From: Campylorhamphus procurvoides
Taxonomy: Eukaryota; Chordata; Aves; Passeriformes; Dendrocolaptidae
Assembly: GCA_013396655.1 (NCBI GenBank)
Contig: WBMV01004981.1
Coordinates: 2,121,015-2,185,014, forward strand
Direction of reading: 5' to 3'
DNA length: 64,000 nt
The notes below the pieces were generated by a model that saw nothing but the letters and a program-made list of their open reading frames with translations, made no database searches and was not told the origin of the DNA. A program made the translations under genes and the position numbers. Below are positions 38,886-48,739 of the stretch, piece after piece; the stretch's first letter is position 1; each line of letters begins with the position of its first letter.

Positions 38886-39005
38886 ATTATGCCGTGGTTC
38901 ACGTGTGGTTTAAGTGCTTCGCCTCATCTTCAGGTGAGGCAGAATCTGCATAATGACTTTCATTGGCTCACGGCAAACCATGCCTTTAATGCAATAGGGC
39001 ATAAT
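38886..39005. repeat. Nested inverted repeat, possible conserved hairpin element
   Basis: Three inverted pairs share one dyad region: outer ATTATGCC (38886-38893) with GGCATAAT (38998-39005), middle GCCGTG (38891-38896) with CACGGC (38969-38974), and a central near-palindrome GCCTCATCTTCAGGTGAGGC (38921-38940). The right side carries about 30 extra bases between the outer pairs, so the arms are imperfect. The stretch has several CpGs and is distinct from the AT-rich flanks. Old hairpin-shaped, low-copy conserved repeats of vertebrates (the Eulor/UCON kind) look like this. The family identity is a guess. Confidence 0.5.
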
Positions 39006-39009
39006 CATT

Positions 39010-41720
39010 CCTCATAGGATCAAAGACAGTATATTTATACTTATACACTAAGGAAGTCTAAAAGGATCTCCACACAGTCTATGCCAGCATGGGGCTGGGG
39101 CTGGAGTGGCACCTCCTCAATGCTGTTTCTCACTGGTTGCAGTTACCCCTACAGAATGACCCTAATGGTGAGTGGTTGAGGTTCAAATTTGGTGATGGCA
39201 TCACAGTCTCTGCTTTTTTTGTTGTTGCAGGTTTGGCTTGATTTGGGATTTTTTGTTTGTTTAATTTTTTGTTTTATTTTTTCTGGCTGTCAAACCTAGC
39301 AAGAATAGCTAGTCATGGAAGAAGGGACCTAAGTCTGACTGGTGGAAGGCAGTATGTACCAGCATGTACTTCCAACTGGCCTTAAAACGTACCTCTGGGA
39401 GATAGGGATGGTGGCATCCTTCTCCTTTCAGTTGTCTGTCTTGATGCTTGCCAGACTGGTCTGATGCTGCTTCAGCAAAGGTGTGTGGAGTTGACAAGCA
39501 TGGCTGTCTTCACTGCTCTTGGCCATCACAATTTCGACTCAGTGCAAGAAGGACTGGAATTCTTTCCCACACAGACCCTTGGCTTTGGGACAAACCTGTT
39601 CCTGACATGACAGTAGCAAGACAGGCCCATAGTACAGTGTTACAGCCAGGGAGGCTTTGAAGGGGATTGCCTTGATGAGTGACTGATTTCTCTGATGTTC
39701 CTTCAGTAATCTCAGATGGCAATAAGTTCTCTTCATGACTCTTTAATGGCCTTGGCCATTGGTGGTACTGTGGGGTGGCTTCCCAGCCTGTTCTGCCATC
39801 TTGCTGTGCAGCTCTTTTGGAGGGAAGGAGTTTGCTGCTGCCTGAGGGTTTTCTCTGTTCACCATTTCAGCCAAAACACATGCAAAAATATACATATTTC
39901 AGATTTTTATACAGATTTCTACATTCCAGAGGACAGAGGTTTTTGTTATAGGTAAATTCAGTTGTCTGGAAACAGTTCAGAGACTCAGTTGTTATCTCCA
40001 GACTTAATGAATACTAGGAAGCAAAGGGTGTTGCCCACCAAGTATTCCCTGAGTGTAAATAAGGACTGCTGCAGTCAGGACTCTCTCTTCTGAACTTAGC
40101 TCATATTTTTGTTCTATAAGGATTTTTTTTCACAATAATGCCTTGACAATTCAAGCTGCAAATCTGCAGACTCTGGTGCATAAGCTTTTCTTGGTGACAT
40201 GTTTATTCATCTCAGTTGTACTGCATCTCTATAGGTGGGCAAGTTTGGCATATTTGTATTATCAGTCTAATCTAAAGCCTCCCGACTTAACCAGACTGAG
40301 TGTCTCACTAGTATTTAAAAGCAGAAATATTCTAGGTCTTTTAACTCTGTAGGTGTGATGAGTTCTTGTAATTATGACATTTTCTGTACTACTATCTGTA
40401 AATGACACAGCTGTAGTGGATTTTTGTTGTTTGTCACGTTTCATGAGTATTCTTATCTCTGTCAAAGTAAGTAAAGAAGATAAATAAAATGTTGAGTAGT
40501 CCAGGTTTAGCTCTTAAAACAGGTTTGTCTCCTGCACTCATAATCTTCCCTCTGTTAGGTGACAGCTTAATTATCCTAATGGGCAATGGTGAATACGTAG
40601 AGCAAGGTGACTTGTCAGGTATCCATGCATAATCCCATGTGTATTAGAGGGAAATGCAAATATTAAATGTCAGTTCAGAAAGCTGAATCATGCTTCATAC
40701 CCAGTGTCTTGCCAGGGCAGGCTACATGACTGAGTGGTGGTTCCATCGTATCCTTGAACTTTTTCCTCTTGTGTATTTTCCAGGCTGCCAGGTTTCACAT
40801 TAATTTCACATAAGTAGAGAGCTGCATTGACCTGCCCTAGACACAGCACATGTAGGGAGCACTGAGATGCTGGGTGGGCAAAAGAGAGTTGTCTGCCATT
40901 CTCAGTGATACTCTGTGCCCTTGGCTTCTTGAAGCTGCTTGAGGATTCCAGGATCTGACAGTAAACCTACTGAATTAAGGGACAACTTCAAAACTCCACA
41001 AGAATTTTGAATTATTGAAAGCACTGCCTATTTCCTTTCAGCCCATACCTCAGTCTTACTTGAATTAGCCTTTTGCTGGCTGTTCTTCATGCAGCACCAG
41101 TGGAACTTTGGGAGATAGAAGAAGCTGGTCTTTCAGAGGTCCATCAGGATGTTTTTTCCTTTGCTGTGGAAAGGAGAACTTTCATCTTTGGGAGTCTTCA
41201 GCCCAAGAGATGGCAAAGGGTAATCCCTGGTCTCAGCAGGATCACTTGTACCTGCTTTCTGAACAAACCATTTCAGAAACAAACAGAAGGCACAGGTTCT
41301 ATGTTCAGCAGTGCTTTGTGAATTTTACAGAAACATGGTAATTTCAGAAGTTACAATACTACTATGAAGATGTTTAGGGTAGAAAGTAGATGTCGGTTGA
41401 TCACAGAGCCTGTCAGGACTAGTATCACTGACATATTTTTTTCTTGAGCAGCAAGACAACAGGGAAGTAAAGAAAATCTGCCCTCAACTCCTAAACATTG
41501 CAATACCTCAGCCAGGACTTAAGACATCATCTCACAGCTCTTCAGAGCTCTTGCTCAGTCTCCATCAAACTGTTTCTTTTAGTCACTGAAACACAAGGTG
41601 GATGTTTTCCCAGTTCTAGCAGGGCTCTTGGCAAGTTGCTCCACCTGTCTGGATGTGAGTGAACCCTGCACCTAAGGGGATAATTCTGCGTGGTGAGAGG
41701 TGCTATCTGCTGGGTCAATT
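39010..41720. other. Non-coding stretch, no gene seen
   Basis: No gene, RNA or repeat family was recognised. A T/G-rich patch at 39215-39285 is low complexity. Confidence 0.5.
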
Positions 41721-41736
41721 CAGTCTGCATGTCTGT

Positions 41737-42293
41737 CTTTTTGTGTGCACATTCAATCCATAAACCGACAGGTAAAACCTGGCTGTATGGCTAAGCTACA
41801 AAACCCAATAACTGCAGACTTCATAGAATCATAATATGTGCTTAATTGAAGGGACCCATAAGGATCATCAAGTCAACTCCTGGCCCTGCACAGGACCATC
41901 CCAAACAGTCCCACCATGTGCCTGAGAGCATTGTCCAAATGCTTCTTGAACTCTGTCAGACTTGGTGCTGTTACCACTTCCCTGGTGGGCCTGTTCTAGT
42001 GGTCAACCATGCTTTGGATGAAAAACCCTTTCCTGATGTCAAAGCTCCCCTGACTCAGCATCATGCTGTTTCCTTGAGTCTTGTGACTGTTCACAAGAAT
42101 GAAGAAATTGGTACCTGTCCCTCCTCTTCCCTCACAAGGAAGTTGTAGAGTGCAATGAGATTTCCCCTCAGTCTCCTCTTCTTCAGACCGAATAAACCAA
42201 GTGTCCTCAGCAATTCCTCACATGGCTTCCTCTCCAGACCCTTCATGTTATATGACAGAAAATTATTGCCTGACAATGCAAAGAAGTCTACAT
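41737..42293. repeat. Left arm of a long inverted repeat (interrupted by CR1)
   Basis: 41737-41820 pairs with the reverse complement of about 43036-43122, with roughly ten differences and one indel over 85 bp. After the CR1 insertion it resumes at 42247-42293 and pairs with 42993-43035. The second part includes a perfect 24-bp match (42257-42280 with 43006-43029). Without the CR1 the arm is about 130 bp. Confidence 0.85.
41825..42240 (-). mobile_element. CR1 LINE 3' portion, minus strand, nested in an inverted repeat
   Basis: Starts with the antisense CR1 terminus (ATAGAATCATAATATG, 41824) and continues through GGGACCCATAAGGATCATCA, the TGGTGCTGTTACCACTTCCC block (about 41965), GGTCAACCATGCTTTGGATG, and CTCAGTCTCCTCTTCTTCAG (about 42167), ending in CTCCAGACC at 42240. 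It lies between CTTCAT at 41819-41824 and CTTCAT at 42241-42246, a likely short target duplication, although the second copy could partly be CR1 sequence. The unbroken opposite arm at 42993-43122 shows the empty site. Confidence 0.92.
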
Positions 42294-42992
42294 TTGTGAT
42301 CTGAAGGGGTGCTGTGCTCAGTTCCTGTGGCAGTGAGAGATGGATTGTTTTGCTTTGCTTTGCAGTGACTCGGTTGCATAGAATTCTTTCTGATCCAAGT
42401 ACTTATGAATCAGCCAGTACCTTTTTCACCAGCAACAGTCACATTTTCTTTCTTCTCTTTATTTTTATTTTGTTTCATTGGGGTCTGCCCAAGACTGACT
42501 TTCACCTCTGTGACATATGGAGTGGTGGAAGCTGCTTCTATTTCAGCATGCCCACGGCAGGCAATAGGGCAAGAAGACTGTGTCTCACTCATTTGGGGTT
42601 GTATTTTTAGATACATTCACTGCTCCTATGTGGGGCTAGATTTTCCAAGGACTGCTGAGTCCTTTTGGAAATGGACTGATTGCCTTCTCTCAGTCTGGCA
42701 GTGTCTCCTCCACGTGCTGTGCCTGAACTCCTGCAGCACCCAGCAGTGCCCAGGGATGTGTCTGGCAAAGGCAAAGGGTTTGTCTCCAGCTGGAAAGGGA
42801 ATTAATGGTACCACACCAGAGCACTGTTAGATTTTTTGTGCAGCAGTGTTGTCTGCCCTTTTCTGTGTGACTGCATGGCCTCTGAGCTTGTGTGAGTGAC
42901 AGCAAATAATAGAGATTGAGGGTAGCCACCAATGTCCTCCCTGGTCAGAAGCATTATCCACAAGGAGACCAAAATCTATCGAGGAGGTGACC
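42294..42992. other. Loop between inverted-repeat arms, no gene recognised
   Basis: About 700 bp of moderately GC-rich sequence. The longest open frame (42405-42830 plus, 141 codons) shows no transposase motif or other family signature. A gap-free frame with overlapping frames on both strands argues for chance. Confidence 0.5.
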
Positions 42993-43122
42993 ATGGAGAT
43001 TTCTCTGCATTGTCAGGCAATAATTTTCTCTCATATAAGTCTGTGGTTATTGGATTTTGTAGCTAAGCCATACAATCAGGTTTTTACCTGTCAGTTTATG
43101 AATTTAATGTGCACACAAAAAG
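42993..43122. repeat. Right arm of a long inverted repeat (uninterrupted)
   Basis: The reverse complement of 41737-41820 plus 42247-42293. The outer end is CACAAAAAG at 43114-43122, matching CTTTTTGTG at 41737-41745. It preserves the junction that CR1 split in the left arm. No convincing target duplication was found outside the outer ends (GTCT occurs next to both). Confidence 0.85.
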
Positions 43123-43139
43123 GTCTTGGACTGGAGGAA

Positions 43140-46100
43140 ACTTTTCAGTATTGGTAGCGTGGAAGGAACAGGAGGACTGGTCTGTTCTCCTGCAGTCTGC
43201 AGTGAACAAAAAGCTTGGGGCAAGGAGGAGAAATAGCTAATGCCAGCTCTGCTGTCTCAGCCAGCAAGGCAGCCTGTTAGCTAAGCTCCTAAGCTTTAAT
43301 TCTGGCATTATATAAAAACATACCACTGTGACTGAGAATTATTAACATCCAGTTGTGTGGCCTCTGCATACCTGCAATGAAAGGGAATGGAATAAAAGCA
43401 GATAAATCACTTATCTTTGTGATTTTATCAGAAAAAAAACCTATGAGCAGGTGTTCGTGCCAGCACATTCTGGTCTATGACCTTTAGTTTAAAGGATTTA
43501 TTTTGCATTATTCCTTGCTTTACAGCTTTAAAGACATAGTAATGAGGTACTCTCTGTGCATCCTCCTACTCAGAGAAGCTATATTGAGAAGTACAGCTGC
43601 AGCCAGCAGGGTGTTAATCACCACTTACCGACAGGCAGGACTAACAGGCAGTTGGAGAGTGTGCTAATTTTCTATAGGACATCTACTCTCAACCATACTG
43701 TCTCCCATTAATACAGTAACGTTTGAAACATTCAGGCATTAGCTATTTTACCATGGAGAACAGATTTGTGTTATTTTGGGGTGAAATTAGCCAAGGTATT
43801 AAATTGATAAACGTGACTGTGCACAGTTCTGACGACTTGACTGCAGGAGGAACATGGCAATCTTCTGTGAGCTCCAGAGTACCTCCCACGGCCTGGGATG
43901 GTGGGCTGGGTGAGCTGTGGGATGGCTAACATTAATGTGAGATTTTCCTGCACTCCATCAAGTTGAAAAGGGATTTACTGTCTTCCTGCCTCTTGCTGCT
44001 GGCCTTGACAGTAGGGAGTTTCAGTGTCTAGTGTTGTTTCAGACAACTGTCATTAGAATCAATATTATTTAAGCTAATAATTAAATCCTTGTACCAGAGT
44101 CCCATCACAGTCTTGTCTCCTGTAAATTATGTCATCCTCTGGCTCTTCACAATTTGATCCTTGTTCAGTTTTAATTTTTTTTTAAGTGCTTCCATTAGGG
44201 GTAGCATTACAAGCACAAAGGAATGTATTAATTTTGAATATCTATTACCTTTTCCAGTATTAGTCAAAACTTAGATTGTCTTGAGTACCAGGGGACCAGC
44301 AGGATGAATCCAAGTGACTAATCGCAGTAGGATAAGAGGTTATTACATCCCAAAGAATTATGAGTCTCATAAAATATTATTAAAAGTTAATGTGTTTGAT
44401 TTTTCTCTTAAAATTATTCAAACAATTTTACTATCACTGGGTAGCTGACAATTTGCAAGAGGGTAATCAGAAAATATTCCAAGGAAAATATGAATGCATA
44501 GCTTTTAGATTGTTTCATTATGTGTTATTTTACATTTGTTATGACTTTTAAACTTAATTATCACACAGGGTAGATAGTGAGGCACTCAGTGATTTGCCAG
44601 ATGCCGAAATATTAAAATATAATGACTCATGGTGGAATATATTTATCCAGATATTTTCAGTGTTATTGCTTGCCTTTTAAAATATTTAGATCCAGAGCAT
44701 GGATTGACACTAGCTCTCTCTTTAACAGCTCTTAAAAAAGGAAGAAAAATCCCCATTTTATAGAGAAACAAGAAAATGTCTAAAGAGCTTTGAACCTCTC
44801 GTGGTGGTACTTTGGCCTCTCTTGGCTTGCCCTCATCTTCAGCAGCTAGATGATTATATATATCAAACCACCTCCCAGATCCAATTCAATGAACATTCGT
44901 TTCTCAAAAAAATCCACCCAGAAGTCTAAAGGAAATTTGAGAGTGAGGGTTTTTTTCTGACATTTGTATTATTTGCATGTGTACTGAGTGTTCTGTTTTT
45001 CAGAGGCAGCTCTTAATCTTTTTATGATCATCTTTTGATTTGCAAGCGGGAAGATAGAGAAAAAACCATCCAACCTGAAGCATTTAGCTTTTCTGCAGTT
45101 TTGTCTCTAAAAGGCAGGGAGAGATAGGTTAGGCGAGTTAAATTTTCTTCTGTGTTTCAAATTTGACATGTAAATGCATCAGATGTGATAGGTATGAATG
45201 CAGAGAGGTGGCGGCCTCTTTGACTTCATGACAGGCTATGAATGATGCAAGGAAAATAGACTGGGTGTGAATATTCAGCACATTCAGTACTCACTCATCT
45301 ACTGTCTCTTCTTTAGTCAGGATATTATGAAGTAAAAGCAGCTTTTTTGTAAGTAGTTGATGGTTTGGTTTTGGAAAGACACATTGATGGATCAGGAGTG
45401 ACCAGAGACATAGGGAAGGTGGGTGCAGTTTTTCTCTCTCCTGTGGGCTCCTTGCATGATTCTGAGATTATTTCATCTGTCTCTAAGGGCTAGAATGAGA
45501 ATATATTCCTACTTGGATGGCATGACACATCCATTCCTTCGGTTTAAACACTGTGATGGCTTGATGCATGCAAATGTCCAGGTAGATCGTAGCATAGAGG
45601 TCCGTTTTAGCAGCATACAGTGCACTGGCAAAAGTTGCTATTGAGTATGGGTGTGTTACATCCTCACACAGAAAACTTCCTTCATTTACTCTCGCTTTAA
45701 TCCCTTCCCTTTCACCAGAGCTGGTGTCCATGCTGTGATTGAAGTAATTAATGTCAATCATTCAGTGGACACAGAGAATGGCGTGCATAGAAGGACCTGA
45801 GGGGAATTACAGTTGCACAGACCTTCAGCAGCAACAGATTTCTCTTAGCTGGCTGAAAGTTGGTATTTGGGAATAGGCAGCTAAAAATAGATCCAGAGGA
45901 CAGATAAAAGACTACTTTTACAGCAGCTGAAGGATATGACAGTTTAAAGCAATAGCTTTTTGCTTTGTGTAACAGCCTGCCATATTTGAGATACTTATGG
46001 AGAAGGTATCGCCTTGGCTTGCCTCTCAGCCTGCAGGTTCTTGGCTCCGTTATACTTACAGTTTATAGTTTGATGTGAAACTTGATCTGAAAAAAAAAAA

Positions 46101-46635
46101 GAGGTGTTTTAGAATGAGGGGAAAATACAGTGAATGAGGGTGGGATTTCCTTTGGCAAAGTAGCATCTAAACCAGTGGAGAGCTGATGCACCTCCTCTAA
46201 ATGAATCCCAATATACTATTTTGTCTGGGGCCCATTCCAGCCAACTCGCTCTCATGGTGGCCAACATCACAAAACTGTTGTGTTGGCTGTGTGAGGAGGA
46301 GATGCTGCTCCAGATTGTGTTGGGTGTTTGCAGCATTTAAAGGCTGTGTGATCACTCTTGCATCAGCTCCACTGTACTTCAAAACCTGCTTTGTACCAAG
46401 CTCAGTACTGCTGGTTATGGGTCAGCCTCACTGTTAGCAAGAGGATTCATAACTTGTGGTAGCACGGCAGCTTATCACAGGGGAGGGCTGCACTCTGCTG
46501 AGATAAATTACAGTGCCAGCAGGCAGGAACTGATGCTGGTGATTAAACCCATTGCTTGCTCGCACTACCGTTGAGAAAAAGAGAAAAGATTTCTGCATGC
46601 AGAAACTTGACAAGGAATTATAGAAAGAAAAAATT
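43140..46635. other. Non-coding stretch, no gene seen
   Basis: No gene, RNA or repeat family was recognised. Much of 44040-44700 is very AT-rich. Confidence 0.5.
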
Positions 46636-46715
46636 AAGAATCCACCTTTTTCTTTTTTTTTCTTTTGGTTTCATTTGATCCCCTATCCTCCTTTGAGGTA
46701 TTTCTGAGGCAGTGT

Positions 46716-46739
46716 ACGCTCCGCTGAGCAGCGGAGTGT
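46716..46739. repeat. GC-rich hairpin
   Basis: CTCCGCT (46719-46725) pairs perfectly with AGCGGAG (46730-46736) around a GAGC loop. With one G-U pair it extends to ten base pairs (46716-46739). It lies 14 bases upstream of the CTCF-like site. Confidence 0.7.
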
Positions 46740-46752
46740 TGTTTGGCAGGTG

Positions 46753-46766
46753 TCACCAGGTGGCAC
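46753..46766 (+). promoter_or_regulatory. CTCF-like binding site, plus orientation
   Basis: TCACCAGGTGGCAC matches the CTCF core consensus (CCASYAGRKGGCRS) at 13 of 14 positions, differing only at the first. The middle also contains the E-box CAGGTG, so an E-box factor is the alternative reader. Confidence 0.45.
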
Positions 46767-47109
46767 TGCTTTCAAAATGTCATCGTGCGCTAGGAAAGGC
46801 AGAGATTGGCATCTCTTTCCTGCTGACATTTTAATACACCTTTCTGATGAGGCCATCGCTGTGTGAGAGGCCGCAGAGTTTGCTTTCGGCCGATATCTTT
46901 GATTGAAGTTGCTCCCTGGGAACAGGGCATTAGGGCTTGGCTGAGTGTCTTGAAAGAAGGGATCACCTGCATGTTATTTATGACAATCTCCGCTCCAGGA
47001 TGAGTGTCTAAATGTAAATTACTCAATTTGCGTTTAGAGTATATCCATTCTGATTTCTCCTCCACTGAGAAACCAGTCTGCAGGGTGCTGACATCTGCTA
47101 GCATTCAGA

Positions 47110-47450
47110 AAGGAAGCAACACATGTTCCTAGAAGTTAAAAATGGAAGAGACATATTGCATTTTCTAACATTGTTTTTCCCTCTGGTAGTGCCAGCATTT
47201 ATTCCCAGTGCTTAGATCTGGTTATTCTTAATACAACTCCGAGTGACTTAAGTTAGTGCAGTTGCCATAATTTCTCAGAGAAAATATTGCTGCCACCATC
47301 CACGTATCTTGTCTTATAAGTTACAAGGGTTTTAAATTTGTCATGTCTTTTCTAACTGTTTAGTCATTTACTTTTCCCTGATTGATTTGTTTTTCTGCTT
47401 TGGTTGTGTGCTTTAAATTATAAAGTTTTAAATTACATTATTTTTTAGAG
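47110..47450. other. Non-coding stretch, nothing recognised
   Basis: AT-rich, no gene or repeat family seen. Confidence 0.45.
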
Positions 47451-47454
47451 GACC

Positions 47455-47935
47455 CCATCTCACAACTATTGACGTTAAGGAAAGTGATTCTTCCCCTCTA
47501 CTCAGCACTGGTGAGACCTCATCTGGCATGGTGTGTCCAGTTCTGGGCTCCCCAGTGTAACACATAAGCATACTGGAGCAAGTTCAGTGACAGGTGACTA
47601 AGTTCTGGAGCACTAGACATATAAGGAGAAGCTGAGAGATCTGAGACTGTTCGGCCTGAAACAAAGACGATTTAGGAGTGATCTTATACAATACTCAAAG
47701 GGAGGATGTGAAGAGGACAGAGCCAGGCTCTGCTCATTGATGCCCAGGGACAGGGCCAGAGGCAATGGGCACAAACTGAAATATGGGAGGTGTTTCCTGA
47801 ACATCAGCAATCACTTCTTCTCTGTGAGGGTGGCTGAGCACACAGACACAAGCTGCCCAGGGAGGTTGTGAAGTCTCCATCCACAGAGATACTCGAAACC
47901 CAACTGGACATAGTCCTGAGAAAACTGCTGTAGCT
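47455..47935 (+). mobile_element. CR1 LINE 3' portion, plus strand
   Basis: Sense CR1: CTCAGCACTGGTGAGACCTC (about 47500), TGTCCAGTTCTGGGCTCCCC (about 47533), GAGCAAGTTCAGTGACAGGT, TATAAGGAGAAGCTGAGAG, CGGCCTGAAACAAAGACGA (about 47652), CAGGGCCAGAGGCAATGGGC (about 47753), GAAATATGGGAGGTGTTTCC, and GCCCAGGGAGGTTGTGAAGT (about 47855). It ends near 47935 without the usual terminal microsatellite, so it is truncated at both ends. Confidence 0.92.
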
Positions 47936-47939
47936 CACT

Positions 47940-48203
47940 TCCTCTGTCTTCAAGGTTTACAAAAGAAGAGTTAATGTAGCCAAGCTATATAGATTTACTC
48001 CTGCCCTGTCAGCACTTTGCTGCCACACCCTCCAGTTCATTAGTACTTTTTCTTATCCAAAAATGTTGTAATTAATTGAGACATTAATACACCTGAGTGA
48101 ACAAAGACATAGCATACAATGGGATATTTCTGAGTGTGAAATGACAAATTTCCCTTTTTCCCTGGAAAACATATCTTAAAAGCACTTCTCATATAATTCC
48201 ATA
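47940..48203. other. Non-coding stretch, nothing recognised
   Basis: Short AT-rich spacer between two CR1 copies. Confidence 0.45.
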
Positions 48204-48340
48204 TTCATAGAATCATCATGGAATGGTTTGAGTTGCAGGGGTCCTTTAGAGATCATATACTTTCAATCCTGCTACCATGGTCAGGGATGCCACCCACTAG
48301 ATCAGAATGCTAAGGACTCCAACCAACCTGGATATTTCTA
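48204..48340 (-). mobile_element. CR1 LINE 3' end, minus strand
   Basis: Antisense terminus TTCATAGAATCATCATGGAA, then TGGTTTGAGTTGCAGGGGTC, AGAGATCATATACTTTCAAT, CTACCATGGTCAGGGATGCC, CACCCACTAGATCAGAATGC, and CCAACCAACCTGGATATTTC. Heavily 5'-truncated. Confidence 0.9.
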
Positions 48341-48723
48341 AGGTCTAAAATGTTTCCATCCCATAAAATACTAGTTTCAGAATATATTTTTATATTTTTC
48401 CAGTTGGTATCTTGTCTCTTAAAGCATTTAATCATTGTATATTACACTGGACAACATTGCATCCAATAACATTGATCAAAATAGTGCCTGTTATAAATTC
48501 TTCCTTGCAGTATTTCCAGATGATGTTAATTTCTACTTTTTCCCCATCATTTAATTACCAGTCGGTATAACCACATCAACAGCTGAGAAATATTATCATT
48601 TTTTTCATAATTTTATGGCACAATATTAAATTTTACAGCAGTTTGTATAATCGATTTCACTCCTCTAATACCTGAATTGTGTTGACTGAAATCCCTGCAA
48701 TTATCTACTGTGCAAGAAGTCAG

Positions 48724-48737
48724 TCGCCCTCTACTGG
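48724..48737 (-). promoter_or_regulatory. CTCF-like binding site, minus orientation
   Basis: On the minus strand CCAGTAGAGGGCGA matches the CTCF core (CCASYAGRKGGCRS) at 13 of 14 positions, and is preceded by CC as in strong sites. It faces the plus-oriented site at 46753. Confidence 0.5.
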
Positions 48738-48739
48738 GG

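Larger units (their letters stand above)
46640..47105. other. CpG-richer island in AT-rich DNA, candidate regulatory element
   Basis: CpG dinucleotides are clearly denser here than in the surrounding kilobases (for example at 46717, 46723, 46732, 46784, 46788, 46857, 46871, 46888 and 46990). The interval contains the hairpin at 46716-46739 and a CTCF-like site at 46753-46766, and it resembles no repeat family I know. No exon was recognised. The minus-strand frame at 46790-47104 (104 codons) has no family signature. Confidence 0.35.

Noticed and set aside
42405..42830. 141-codon frame in the loop of the long inverted repeat, possible transposase
   Set aside because: No DDE-type or other transposase motif, and a Cys/Phe-rich composition typical of random frames.
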